Source of the DNA: Deltaproteobacteria bacterium | GTDB lineage: Bacteria; Desulfobacterota; Desulfarculia; Desulfarculales; Desulfarculaceae | Assembly (NCBI GenBank): GCA_020444205.1 | Contig: JAHLLJ010000008.1 | Span: 1-61,010 of the forward strand | Direction of reading: 5' to 3' | Length of the DNA: 61,010 bases | Shown: in pieces, positions 35,371 to 44,152 of the stretch | How positions within the stretch are numbered: position 1 is the stretch's first letter | How the letters are laid out: each line of letters begins with the position of its first letter | Notes under the pieces: model-generated | Database searches by the model: none | Told to the model about the DNA's origin: nothing | What the model saw: only the letters and a program-made list of their open reading frames with translations | Made by a program: the position numbers and the translations under genes

Positions 35371-36187
35371 TCTCTTCCCCTCGTGTCACCGCGCGATAAA
35401 GGGACGGACGGCGGTCCCGCCAAAGATCCACCTCGTATTCGCCCGGCTTTTTGACCAGGCGCTTGTTTCGCGCAAGCGTTAGATCAATTTCGCCTAAGGC
35501 CACGCCTTCCTCACGCCCGTCCAGGGCACAGAGAGTCTCGCCGTCGGGGGAGATGATGGCCGATCGGCCGATGAACTCAACGCCTCGTTCGGTGCCCACC
35601 CGGTTGGAGGACACGATCCAAACCCGGTTTTCCGCCGCCCGCGCGGGTAGCAGCACGGAGGGGATCACCTGGGCACCGTCGGGCCAGTTGCTGAGGCCTA
35701 TGAGCAGGTCCGCCCCCTGGAGAGCCAGGCTGCGTGCCAATTCTGGGAAGCGCCAGTCGTAACAGATGGCCAGGCCCACCTTGCCCAGGGGGGAGTCAAA
35801 CAGGTCCAGGCGGTCGCCGGGCGACAAAAAACGATCAAGCCCTATGTAGGGCATATGGGTCTTGCGATAAAGATGCAACTGGCCCTGGCTGGTTATTAAC
35901 GCCGCCGAGTTGTAAAGCGTATCGCCGTCCTTTTCCAACAAACCCACGGCCAGACAGCGGTTGCACTCTTTGGCCACGGCCGCCAATTGTTCCACAAAGG
36001 GGCCGGGCACGCTATCGGCATAGGGCAAGGCTTCCTGGGCCGAGGTGAAGACGTATCCCGAGTTGGCGCACTCGGGAAACACCACTAAGTCCGCCTCGGT
36101 TTCCCGGGCCAGCTTCAGAATCCTGTCCTTGTTTTCTTCTGGACGGGCCAAAACCACGTCCATTTGGACGGCAGCGGCTTTCACCAT
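35363..36187 (-). CDS. Carbon-nitrogen hydrolase (nitrilase superfamily amidase)
   Basis: A 274-residue nitrilase-fold enzyme with the Glu-Lys-Cys triad: VVFPECANSGY (Glu about 39), YRKTHMPY (Lys about 109) and GLAICYDWRFPE (Cys about 142). Members hydrolyse amides, carbamoyl amides or nitriles in the cytoplasm. It overlaps the formamidase-like gene upstream by seven bases and livH downstream by eight, so it belongs to the same operon. Confidence 0.92.
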   Translation of the reverse strand: MVKAAAVQMDVVLARPEENKDRILKLARETEADLVVFPECANSGYVFTSAQEALPYADSVPGPFVEQLAAVAKECNRCLAVGLLEKDGDTLYNSAALITSQGQLHLYRKTHMPYIGLDRFLSPGDRLDLFDSPLGKVGLAICYDWRFPELARSLALQGADLLIGLSNWPDGAQVIPSVLLPARAAENRVWIVSSNRVGTERGVEFIGRSAIISPDGETLCALDGREEGVALGEIDLTLARNKRLVKKPGEYEVDLWRDRRPSLYRAVTRGEENA

Positions 36188-37056
36188 GACAGAATCTCCT
36201 TGGACAGCTCGAAGGCGGCGGTGACGTCGCCGTTGACCACCTGGCAGATGCGGGCGTTGCCCGCGATGGAGGCGTACATGTAGGCGTCTCCCTCGCTTAT
36301 GCCGTTACGCTCCACCTGGGCCTGTACCGCCCGCTGCAAAGCGGCGCGCACCGCCTGGTCCAGCGTGGGGGCCGAGGCCAGGAACAGGGTCTTGTGAGGC
36401 GCGATGATAACCGGGCCGGCCAACGCGGTGTTGGGCATCAGCTCTATGCTCAGGGTCACCTCTGCGTCTATTTCCACCCCGGACCCGCTGACCTCGCCCT
36501 CGCCCATGGCCGCATGTACGTCGCCCAGTGACAGGTTGCCTCCCGGCACCAGCACCGGCAGCAGGAGCTTGTGGCCTTGGGTCAAATCCACACAGTCTAG
36601 ATTACCGCCGTGTACTCCAGGGGAGCGTGTGGCAATCTCTTCGGGGGTGGCTACACCCACAATGCCCACCATGGGGCGCAGGGGAACGTGCAGACCGGGA
36701 GCCAATTCCACGTTCTTGTCCACTTTGAACTCGCGCACGTAGACGGGAGTCTCGGTTTCCACGCTGAGAATGCCCAGGCCGGGGCGTATCCAGGCGTGAC
36801 CGGCAGGGGCTAAGTCAATACGCCTTATGTTTACGGCCAGTGCGTCCCCGGGCTTGGCTCCTTCCACTGCCACCGGGCCGGTGACCGGCAACAGACGGGA
36901 GCGATCCACCGGGGCGCTCAGACCGGGGCGCATCTGGCCGTTGGACGCGTCGCGAGTTTCTACCATTATGTCTTCGCCGGGCTGAACCGTGAGTACTGGG
37001 GCCACAGACGGTGAAAATTTATAGTGGGTATGCTCCTCAATTCGAGTAAGTTTCAT
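36181..37056 (-). CDS. Acetamidase/formamidase family protein
   Basis: A 291-residue FmdA_AmdA-family metallo-amidase. Family signs: KFSPSVAPVLTVQPGEDI, TGPVAVEGAKPGDALAV, NLDCVDLTQGHKLLLPV, LSLGDVHAAMGEGEVSG and a C-terminal VAAALQRA-like helix (AVRAALQRAVQAQVE). It releases ammonia from short amides. Sits directly after the IclR gene as first enzyme of the Liv operon. Confidence 0.92.
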   Translation of the reverse strand: MKLTRIEEHTHYKFSPSVAPVLTVQPGEDIMVETRDASNGQMRPGLSAPVDRSRLLPVTGPVAVEGAKPGDALAVNIRRIDLAPAGHAWIRPGLGILSVETETPVYVREFKVDKNVELAPGLHVPLRPMVGIVGVATPEEIATRSPGVHGGNLDCVDLTQGHKLLLPVLVPGGNLSLGDVHAAMGEGEVSGSGVEIDAEVTLSIELMPNTALAGPVIIAPHKTLFLASAPTLDQAVRAALQRAVQAQVERNGISEGDAYMYASIAGNARICQVVNGDVTAAFELSKEILSW

Positions 37057-37062
37057 CTGTGT

Positions 37063-37857
37063 CTAGCCTCCGTGACCCAGGTTGGCCGAGATTTCCGCGG
37101 CTGTTTTATTGAGTAGCTTGCCCAACTCGCTTATGCGGCGGGCAGTCATTTTTACGTGCAGGGTGCCGATAGCCATACTGGCAGCAGGCTGGCCCTGCGC
37201 ATCCAACACGCAGGCACCCACGGCAGAGACGCCGGTGTCCACCTCCTGGTTGCTGTAGGAGTATCCCTTCTTAAGGATGCTGAGTCTATCTTCGCGGATT
37301 TTGTCAGCGGACGTGATGGTGTATGGGCTCACCTCCACCGGCGTGAAGCCCTCTAGGTAGCGCTCAAACTTCTCCTCGGGCAAATACGCCAAGAGAGCCT
37401 TGGCCGCAGCGCCCACGTGCAGGGGCAACCGACGTCCCACGTCACAGAAAAAGCTGATACGCGATCCGCCGCTCAGGCGATCCACGAAAACTACCTCTCT
37501 CTGATTTTCGTCCATTACAGCTACGGTGATGTCCTCACCCACCTCTAAGGCAAGGTCCTGGAGAACGTCGTGGGCGATGGTATGCACCGTCTGACCGCTT
37601 TGGAACTTACGTGCCAAGGCCAGTACCGAGTAGTGGAGGCGGTACTGTTTAGTCTTGGGGTTTTGAAAGATAAAACCACCGGCTGCCAGGGTCTGCAGGG
37701 CGCGGTGGGCCTTCATCTTGGGGATTTCCACAGTCTGAGCTATTTCGGTCAAACTGGCTTCGCCGGGCATCTCGGAAAAAGCACGCAAGACCATTAGGAC
37801 AGTCTGGGCCGATTTGAGTATGCCGGCATCGGATTTTTTGGTGTTTTTTTGTATCAT
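37063..37857 (-). CDS. IclR-family transcriptional regulator
   Basis: A 264-residue regulator: N-terminal winged helix (about 15-80: VLRAFSEMPGEASLTEIAQTVEIPKMKAHRALQTL, FIFQNPKTKQYRL) and an IclR effector domain (about 95-260) with FVDRLSGG, LPLHVGAAAKALLAYLP and VGACVLDAQGQP. First gene of the minus-strand amide operon and its probable regulator. Confidence 0.93.
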   Translation of the reverse strand: MIQKNTKKSDAGILKSAQTVLMVLRAFSEMPGEASLTEIAQTVEIPKMKAHRALQTLAAGGFIFQNPKTKQYRLHYSVLALARKFQSGQTVHTIAHDVLQDLALEVGEDITVAVMDENQREVVFVDRLSGGSRISFFCDVGRRLPLHVGAAAKALLAYLPEEKFERYLEGFTPVEVSPYTITSADKIREDRLSILKKGYSYSNQEVDTGVSAVGACVLDAQGQPAASMAIGTLHVKMTARRISELGKLLNKTAAEISANLGHGG

Positions 37858-37870
37858 ATGCCGTTACGTC

Positions 37871-37887
37871 ATAACCATATTTGTTAT
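37871..37887 (-). promoter_or_regulatory. Candidate IclR operator
   Basis: An inverted repeat ATAAC-7-GTTAT lies 14 bases before the IclR start in an AT-rich stretch, where an autoregulatory operator would be expected. Confidence 0.4.
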
Positions 37888-38348
37888 AGGCTAGAGGGGT
37901 CTCTAAATCATGTCAAGCCAAAAAATTTTTGTTAAATAGCGTATGCGGTTTTAATTACTTACATATTTGAATTTACCTTGGTGTGGTAGGTTTTTATTAA
38001 CAAAATAGCTAATTTAATTTTTTGTTTAATGAAAGTGGAAAACCAGCACTAATTATCCTGTTCGATTGGATATTCCGGAGGCGGATGGGGTCGCACAGCT
38101 GGGCCTTTTCCACCTTTTAGGTAGGTTATTTATAAGTAGCCAGAACATACCGAAACGTATGAAACAGAAAATTTTTTGATGCGCTTGCCCCGACCTTCTT
38201 AACCCTTTACATATTTTAAGTTAGGATTTGGGCCAAGAGAGAGGGTGATTTTTATGAGAATCCCGACTTCCCTTGACGGATATGGGAAAGTAGATGTTTT
38301 CAAGCAAGGGAGGTCGTGTGATGATTCAGTCCCCAAAAACATCCCTGA
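37888..38348. other. AT-rich gene-free stretch
   Basis: Unusually AT-rich for the window and without convincing genes; followed by a transposase scrap. It probably contains the iclR promoter at its left end. Confidence 0.45.
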
Positions 38349-38477
38349 ACCTGTGACTTGGACTTGAACCGAAAACTGGTCGAATGGGAAGATTTCTACA
38401 ACTACTGCCGGCCCCATAGATCGCTCAAGGGAAAAATCCCTTACGAAGTGCTCAGGGAAAAGCTACAATCTGCATGA
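38349..38477 (+). pseudogene. C-terminal fragment of an IS481/IS3-type transposase
   Basis: After a stop at 38346 the frame encodes about 40 residues with LVEWEDFYNYCRPHRSL and GKIPYEVLREKL then TGA, the typical end of rve_3 DDE transposases. The catalytic core is missing. Confidence 0.75.
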
Positions 38478-38742
38478 TCAATGTGTGGCGAGGTCTAAGT
38501 CCTCACATTCACCCGCCTGTACACCTCAGTAGACAGGCAAATCAAATTCATTTTTCAATCGCCATCCACAGTAGACCCAAATCCCAGCTTAAAAATTTGA
38601 GCACTTTCAGGAGGGCAGGTCGATTTTCACCACCGAAATATCTCTACTTCTTGGTGGCTTGTATTGCTGCGATGCAATTATGCTCTGGGGTGTGCTCGTC
38701 AATTTCTCCGCTATCTTTATTGACACAGCCCCCTTCGTAGAA

Positions 38743-40239
38743 CTAGTTCTCGAAAAGTTTACGGACCGCCGGTTTGGTCACCTTGCCCATGGCGTTGCGC
38801 GGCAGTTCCTGGAACGGGAGCAAAACACTGGGCAATTTGTAGGGAGCCAATCTTTTTTTACCCCAGTCGCGCAGTTCCTCCAAGGAAAGGGTCTCCTGGG
38901 GAGCGAGCACCAGCGCGGCTGCCACGCGCTCTCCCCATTCAAGGTCATCCACACCTACCACGGCGCATTCCGCGATAGCGGGATGTTCAAGTAAGACATC
39001 CTCAATTTCCAGGGCGGAAACCTTGTAGCCTCCGGTTTTGATAATATCGGTGCTTTTGCGGCCCAGGATTCGCCAAGACCCCCGCTCCACAACCGCCATA
39101 TCGCCGGTTATGAACCATCCGTCGCGGAAGGACTTTTCTGTTTCCTCCGGTCTTTGCCAATATTCACTGAATACCGCCGGCCCGCTTACAAAGATTTCAC
39201 CGGGCTGACCTTCGGGCACCTGGGTGTTGGACTCGTCAGCCAGGCGGACTTGCACACCGGGCAAGGGCGTGCCGACGAACCCGGCCCGCCTCTCCCCTAC
39301 CAGGGGGTTGGATAAAGCCATGCCGATTTCAGTCATGCCGTAACGTTCCAACAAAGCGTGGCCGCTGATGTCCCGCCATTTTTCCCAGACGCTGACAGGC
39401 AGGGCGGCCGACCCTGACACCATCAAACGCATTTTTCGGCAAGCTTGAGACATTTCACCTCGCTGTTCGGGCGTGGCCGTTTGCCAGGCTCCGATCAGCT
39501 TCACGTATATGGTGGGCACGGCCATGAAAATAGTCAGCGGGCTATCTACAAACTTGCGCCAGACCTCTTCTGCGTCGAAACGCGGCAGAAACTCGCAGCA
39601 GGCACCAGCATAAAGGGCGCAACTAAGCGCATTGATGATGCCGTGTACATGATGCAGAGGCAGCACATGTAAAATGCGGTCGTCTCGTGACCAGCCCCAG
39701 GCTTCGACCAGGGCGTTGATCTGGGCCTCCAAATTTGCATGCGTGCTTACGACGCCTTTGGGTTTGCCGGTAGTGCCGCTGGTGTAGAAGATCATGGCTC
39801 GACGGGCGAGGTCCACCGTCGGCAAGGCACCCTTTTCAATTTCAAGGAGTTGGTCCTTGGTGGACAAAGGCAGTTGGGAGGCGTCGGCTAAGGATTGCAT
39901 CCGATCTTGAAAGTCGGGGTGGGTCACCAGGTGGGCGGCCTGGCTGTCGCGGACGACATATTCCATCTCCTGCTGGGGATGTAATTCCGAGAGCGGCACG
40001 GCAATCCCCCCCGCCCGCCATATCCCCCATTGCAGCGCTGTCCAGGAAAAACCCCGTGGCGCCAGAAAACACACCCGCTCTTGGTCCAGATCAGAACGGC
40101 CCTGAAGCAACCCGGCGGCTATGCGGCCCGAGGCGTCCAACAGGTCTCCGTAGGTGTAGTCACCTTGCGAGGTGCTGATTGCGGTTCGTGCCCCGAACGT
40201 TTCGGCCCGCTTAAATATACATGGTGTGCTGGGATTCAT
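38743..40239 (-). CDS. Acyl-CoA synthetase (AMP-forming; malonyl-CoA synthetase-like)
   Basis: A 498-residue adenylate-forming enzyme. Motifs: FYTSGTTGKPKG (about 149-160), HVLPLHHVHGI, YGMTEIGMALSNP, TGDMAV, KTGGYKVSALEIE and the catalytic Lys in MGKVTKPAVR near the end. Size and the HHVHGI segment resemble malonyl-CoA/dicarboxylate ligases; the substrate is uncertain. It would activate the acid produced by the hydrolytic steps. Divergent from the class V aminotransferase. Confidence 0.88.
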   Translation of the reverse strand: MNPSTPCIFKRAETFGARTAISTSQGDYTYGDLLDASGRIAAGLLQGRSDLDQERVCFLAPRGFSWTALQWGIWRAGGIAVPLSELHPQQEMEYVVRDSQAAHLVTHPDFQDRMQSLADASQLPLSTKDQLLEIEKGALPTVDLARRAMIFYTSGTTGKPKGVVSTHANLEAQINALVEAWGWSRDDRILHVLPLHHVHGIINALSCALYAGACCEFLPRFDAEEVWRKFVDSPLTIFMAVPTIYVKLIGAWQTATPEQRGEMSQACRKMRLMVSGSAALPVSVWEKWRDISGHALLERYGMTEIGMALSNPLVGERRAGFVGTPLPGVQVRLADESNTQVPEGQPGEIFVSGPAVFSEYWQRPEETEKSFRDGWFITGDMAVVERGSWRILGRKSTDIIKTGGYKVSALEIEDVLLEHPAIAECAVVGVDDLEWGERVAAALVLAPQETLSLEELRDWGKKRLAPYKLPSVLLPFQELPRNAMGKVTKPAVRKLFEN

Positions 40240-40474
40240 ATAGCGCTTCTCCGTGCCTAATTGAGAGAAGGTTGATGCCGGTAAAGTTTTGTGGGCTCTC
40301 CATGGGTGATTGATCCATGCCTAATAGTTGCAACATTATAAATGGTTACGCACTGTCGTTTCATTGTGGGTTTGCGCAGGGTTCTGATATGAGTTAACTT
40401 CGTCATCCATTACACGATGGCGGTCGATAAAGACACGTAGCATCGTATCCTCATTGTTCAAAGGGAGTCAATCA

Positions 40475-41587
40475 ATGGTGTCTCAACTAAAACCCAGCAC
40501 TCGGCTTTTATTAGGCCCTGGCCCCAGTAATGTCTCCTACCGCGTGTTAAGGGCTATGTGCACTCCTCTGGTGGGACATTTGGATCCGCAGTTTCTAGAG
40601 ATCATGGACGAAACCTGCCAAATGGTGCGCGATGTCTACCAGACCAGCAACCAGATGACCTTTCCGGTCAGCGGTACGGGCTCCGCGGGCATGGAAGCCA
40701 GTTTCGTGAACATCCTGGAGCCGGGCGACAAGGTTATCATCGGCGTCAATGGCGTCTTCGGCATGCGCATGAAGGACGTGGCCGCCCGCTGCGGCGCTCA
40801 GGTGATAGAGGTGGAGGCCGAATGGGGCCAGCCGCTGGATGTGCAGCAACTTATCGAAACCTGCCAGGCCAACCCCGACGCCAAGGCCTGTGCCGTGGTT
40901 TTTGCCGAAACCAGCACCGGCGTTCGCCAGCCGCTGGAAGAGTTGGGCGCCCATCTTAAAAACACCGAAATCCTTTTCCTGGTTGATGCGGTTACCGCCC
41001 TGGGGGCCATAGACCTGCAAGTAGACAACTGGGGCATTGACATTTGTTATGCCTGCACCCAAAAGGGCCTGTCGGTTCCGCCGGGTTTGTCCCCGGTGAC
41101 TTTCAGCCCCAAGGCGATGAACGTTGTCAACAACCGCAAAAGCAAGGTGCAGTCCTGGTACCTGGATTTGTCCATGCTGGGCAAGTATTGGGGGGAGGAG
41201 CGCGTCTACCATCACACCGCGCCCATCTCCATGATCTACGCCCTCAACGAGGGGTTGCGCGTGATCTTCGAAGAAGGTCTCGCCAAGCGGTTCGAGCGCC
41301 ACGCCGCGGCCAGCCGGAGCCTGGCCGCGGGTCTGGGGAAGTTGGGCTTCAGCTTCTTCGCGGCGGAAGGCTACAGGTTGCCCCAGTTGATGGCCGTCTA
41401 CCTGCCCGACGGCGTGGCCGAGGGGAACTTGCGCAATACCCTGCTCACCAAATATGACATCGAGGTGGGTGGCGGTTTGGGCCCGGTGGCCGGCAAGATC
41501 TGGCGCATCGGCCTGTTGGGCGAAAACGCCCGCTCCCAAGCGGTGGCCGCCCTTCTGTACGCCTTGAACCAAGAGTTGGCCGCCTGA
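40475..41587 (+). CDS. Class V aminotransferase (alanine/ureidoglycine-glyoxylate type)
   Basis: A 370-residue PLP enzyme from ATG 40475 (AAGGGAG upstream). Features: [10 protein letters not shown], the [19 protein letters not shown] segment, [19 protein letters not shown] and the PLP lysine in [14 protein letters not shown]. This resembles AGXT and PucG, the ureidoglycine-glyoxylate aminotransferase of purine breakdown. Next to many C-N hydrolases the ureide option is attractive but unproven. Confidence 0.88.
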   Translation: MVSQLKPSTRLLLGPGPSNVSYRVLRAMCTPLVGHLDPQFLEIMDETCQMVRDVYQTSNQMTFPVSGTGSAGMEASFVNILEPGDKVIIGVNGVFGMRMKDVAARCGAQVIEVEAEWGQPLDVQQLIETCQANPDAKACAVVFAETSTGVRQPLEELGAHLKNTEILFLVDAVTALGAIDLQVDNWGIDICYACTQKGLSVPPGLSPVTFSPKAMNVVNNRKSKVQSWYLDLSMLGKYWGEERVYHHTAPISMIYALNEGLRVIFEEGLAKRFERHAAASRSLAAGLGKLGFSFFAAEGYRLPQLMAVYLPDGVAEGNLRNTLLTKYDIEVGGGLGPVAGKIWRIGLLGENARSQAVAALLYALNQELAA

Positions 41588-41652
41588 GCCAACCCTGCTT
41601 CACCGCAAAGGCTGCCTTTCCGCAACCTATCGAGAAGCCTTTGGCGAATAAT

Positions 41653-41685
41653 TTCCGGCCTCCCGCCTCGGGCGGGGGGCCGGAA
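41653..41685. terminator. Bidirectional intrinsic terminator
   Basis: A 15-base stem (TTCCGGCC TCCCGCC / GGCGGGG GGCCGGAA, one G-T pair) with a 3-base loop, followed by AAAATTT and preceded by AATAATTT. It separates the converging aminotransferase and MFS genes. Confidence 0.85.
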
Positions 41686-41715
41686 AATTTAGGCGGGAAG
41701 GAAAATGACGCCGGC

Positions 41716-42933
41716 CTAGTCTTGCGCCTCGTCCGGGAGGTTGCGGCAGGCAAGGTTGGCGGCGCCGCGCCGCAGCAAGGCTCGGCTAAAGGCGAAGATG
41801 GCTACGCCCAACAGACTCATGACCCCAAAGGCGGTGGTGAACTCGCCGGTGCCTTCCCTTACCCACCCCAACAAAATGGTCAAGAAGATGGCGCCCAAAT
41901 TGGCTATCAGATTGATCATGCCCAGGGTACCCCCCAGCCAGGCGGGTTCGCTGTATTGGTAGGCCAGTTGGAAGATGGCGGCGAAGTTGACCGAGATGGT
42001 TATAACCGCCAGCAACAGCAACACTATGGTGGGCACCGTTCCTGGGGCGCAAAACAGGCCCAGGTATATCGCCGCCACCACCAGCATGCTCCCCAGGGCG
42101 ACCCGCTTGGGCCGAATCCCGGCCAGAGCGTAGCCTCCTGCACCCCGGGCGATTCCGCTAAGGCCCATGGCCGCCGCCCCCACCCAGGAATATTGACCCG
42201 TGGCCGTGGAATGAAACGAGTCGGCGATCAAGGCGGGTATCCAGTTGCCCAGGGTGATGATGGAGCCCCAGGAAAGGCTGTGCACCAGGCCCAAGGCCAA
42301 GGGGGTGGGGCTGACTAGTACCTTGGCCAGGCCCCTCCATTGGGCGGGGGCGGTACTGCCGCTCGCGCCGGGCAGCATGAGGATGCCCAGCAGCAGGAGC
42401 AGGCTGGTCCCCGCGGGCAGCCAGTAAGGCCATCGCCAGTCCAGGGCGGCCAAACAGGGCAGCAGCAGGAAGGAAACGATGCTGCCCAGGGCCAGTGACC
42501 CGCCAAAATAGGCCTGGCTTACCCCGGCCCGGCCCGCGGAGGATTCCAGCGCCGCCAGTTTCAGCCCCGCCACATAGGTGATGCCGGTGCCCATGCCCGT
42601 TACCACCCGGCAAAACAGGGCCCAGGACAGCGGACCGCCCAGGGCTCCGGCCAGGTTGCCCGCCGCTGCCAGGCTTAACCCCACGCCTAGGGAACGTTTG
42701 AGACCCAAGCGGTCGGACAACAGCCCCCCTGGTAGCTGCAACAGAGCATGAGACCAGAAAAGGGCGCTAATCAGAGAGGAAAGCCCCAGGTAGTCGATCC
42801 GGTAATGGGCCGCCAATATGTCCATGGCTGGGGGTAGGTTCATGGTGGCTATGCCCAGGCCCAAGCCGATCCCTAAACAATATAGCAGCTTAAAGTTCAT
42901 TAGCACCCAGAGAACTTTGAAAACAGCGGGCAT
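41716..42933 (-). CDS. MFS transporter
   Basis: A 405-residue protein with twelve hydrophobic segments. The MFS loop motif appears as GGLLSDRLGLKRSLG (about 74-88) and there is an equivalent GGYALAGIRPKRVALG in the second half. It may start at an internal Met 12. Divergent from the GntR gene with only 48 bases between, so probably under GntR control; substrate unknown. Confidence 0.9.
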   Translation of the reverse strand: MPAVFKVLWVLMNFKLLYCLGIGLGLGIATMNLPPAMDILAAHYRIDYLGLSSLISALFWSHALLQLPGGLLSDRLGLKRSLGVGLSLAAAGNLAGALGGPLSWALFCRVVTGMGTGITYVAGLKLAALESSAGRAGVSQAYFGGSLALGSIVSFLLLPCLAALDWRWPYWLPAGTSLLLLLGILMLPGASGSTAPAQWRGLAKVLVSPTPLALGLVHSLSWGSIITLGNWIPALIADSFHSTATGQYSWVGAAAMGLSGIARGAGGYALAGIRPKRVALGSMLVVAAIYLGLFCAPGTVPTIVLLLLAVITISVNFAAIFQLAYQYSEPAWLGGTLGMINLIANLGAIFLTILLGWVREGTGEFTTAFGVMSLLGVAIFAFSRALLRRGAANLACRNLPDEAQD

Positions 42934-42945
42934 CCTGAATTTCCG

Positions 42946-42973
42946 TTGACAAGATATATCATATACGTATATG
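42946..42973 (+). promoter_or_regulatory. Promoter and palindromic operator between MFS and GntR genes
   Basis: TTGACA (42946-42951) and TATATG (42968-42973) form a 16-base-spaced promoter. The -10 lies in a perfect 14-base palindrome CATATACGTATATG (42960-42973), a good candidate binding site for the adjacent GntR regulator. The gene's ATG is only nine bases downstream, so its mRNA would be nearly leaderless. Confidence 0.6.
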
Positions 42974-42981
42974 TTTGAGCC

Positions 42982-43683
42982 ATGGAAACAAACACACCAT
43001 CCTTGGCCTTAGGGCCGCCCGTAAAACAGCAGGGTCTCCAGCGGACCGTTTATCAACGGATTCGCAAGGGAATTCTCACCGGCGCCATCGCTCCGGGAGG
43101 CCAGCTCAAAATCGGCGAGTTGGCCAGCGCTTTGAACGTAAGCGCCAATCCCGTTCGCGAAGCCCTTCGGCAATTGGAAGCCGAGGGAATGGTGCACTTC
43201 TCCAAAAACCGCAAAATCGAAGTGGTGCGGCTTTCCCAGGAGGATCTCAAGGATATCTACTCCATCATGACTCCCTTGGAAGAGATCGGCCTGGAGAAGT
43301 GCTTCAAGCTGATCGACGCCCAAACATTGGAAAAGCTGGAAACCATTTGCGCCGAGATGAAGAGGGAAGACCTCTCCAGCCAGGAATGGGTGAGCTTAAA
43401 CCGTCGTTATCACACTATGTTGCATAAGGCGGCCGGCTCTCCCCGCCTGGCCGAGATTTTGGGGAGGCTCCGTGACCACGTAACCCCCTATCTCAATATT
43501 TCCTTTAATGACCCCGATCGCATTGCCCAGGCGGTGCTCGAACATGATGGCTTGCTGGCATGTTTCAAGGATGGCGACCTGGCCAAGGCCAAGGAAATAA
43601 TGCACAGCCACCTTAACAACGGCTGCGAGGCCATTGAGATCTTGTTGGAAGCAGAGAAGAAGCCGGGGCTAGCGGAATTGTAG
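42982..43683 (+). CDS. GntR-family regulator (FCD domain)
   Basis: A 233-residue regulator: winged helix (about 15-85: VYQRIRKGILTGAIAPGGQLKIGELASALNVSANPVREALRQLEAEGMV) and FCD effector domain (about 95-220) with the metal/ligand pattern RRYHTMLHKAAGSP and a late MHSHLNNG. It begins cluster B and probably controls it and the divergent MFS gene. Confidence 0.93.
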   Translation: METNTPSLALGPPVKQQGLQRTVYQRIRKGILTGAIAPGGQLKIGELASALNVSANPVREALRQLEAEGMVHFSKNRKIEVVRLSQEDLKDIYSIMTPLEEIGLEKCFKLIDAQTLEKLETICAEMKREDLSSQEWVSLNRRYHTMLHKAAGSPRLAEILGRLRDHVTPYLNISFNDPDRIAQAVLEHDGLLACFKDGDLAKAKEIMHSHLNNGCEAIEILLEAEKKPGLAEL

Positions 43684-43789
43684 ACGAAACGACCCGTATC
43701 CTGCCGTGTTGGCGAGGATCGGAAAATTCTAATGGTTGGTTGGAGTTACATCCCAAAATTTACAACCAGCCCCCACCCGGGAGAGGATT

Positions 43790-44140
43790 ATGTCAATTCT
43801 GAAAAACGCTGAGTTGCCCGTCGAGCAGATGTACCCCAAAGTTCAGCGCAAAGAGTTAATCGGCAAGAACATGGGCGCTACCGGGCTGAGCATGGGTGAG
43901 ATAACCATAGAGCCAGGCGGAGAGATCCCTTTGCACTATCACAGCATGGAGGACTGCATTTTATTGCGCCAAGGTAGCGGAGAGGTCCACATCGAGGGAA
44001 AGGTGCACAAAGTGACCGCCCCTATGACGTTGCTTATCGAGCCTAATTTGCAGCACAAGGTTGTTAACACGGGCAACGAAGACATTCGCATCATTTACGG
44101 TTTTCCTGGAGTGGACGTCGATCGTCATCTGGTGGGCTGA
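43790..44140 (+). CDS. Single-domain cupin protein
   Basis: A 116-residue cupin from ATG 43790 (GAGAGGA upstream). Cupin motif 1 is visible as IPLHYHSMEDCILLRQGSGEVHIEG and motif 2 as LIEPNLQHKVVNTGNEDIRIIYGF, giving HxH, E and H metal ligands. Role unknown; it lies 12 bases before the AOR gene and may be an isomerase, a small-molecule binder or an AOR accessory. Confidence 0.88.
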   Translation: MSILKNAELPVEQMYPKVQRKELIGKNMGATGLSMGEITIEPGGEIPLHYHSMEDCILLRQGSGEVHIEGKVHKVTAPMTLLIEPNLQHKVVNTGNEDIRIIYGFPGVDVDRHLVG

Positions 44141-44152
44141 AAGGATATTAAC

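Noticed and set aside
40595-41572. 325-codon minus-strand open frame opposite the class V aminotransferase
   Set aside because: Antisense shadow of a well-conserved gene; composition is typical of reverse-frame GC-rich sequence.
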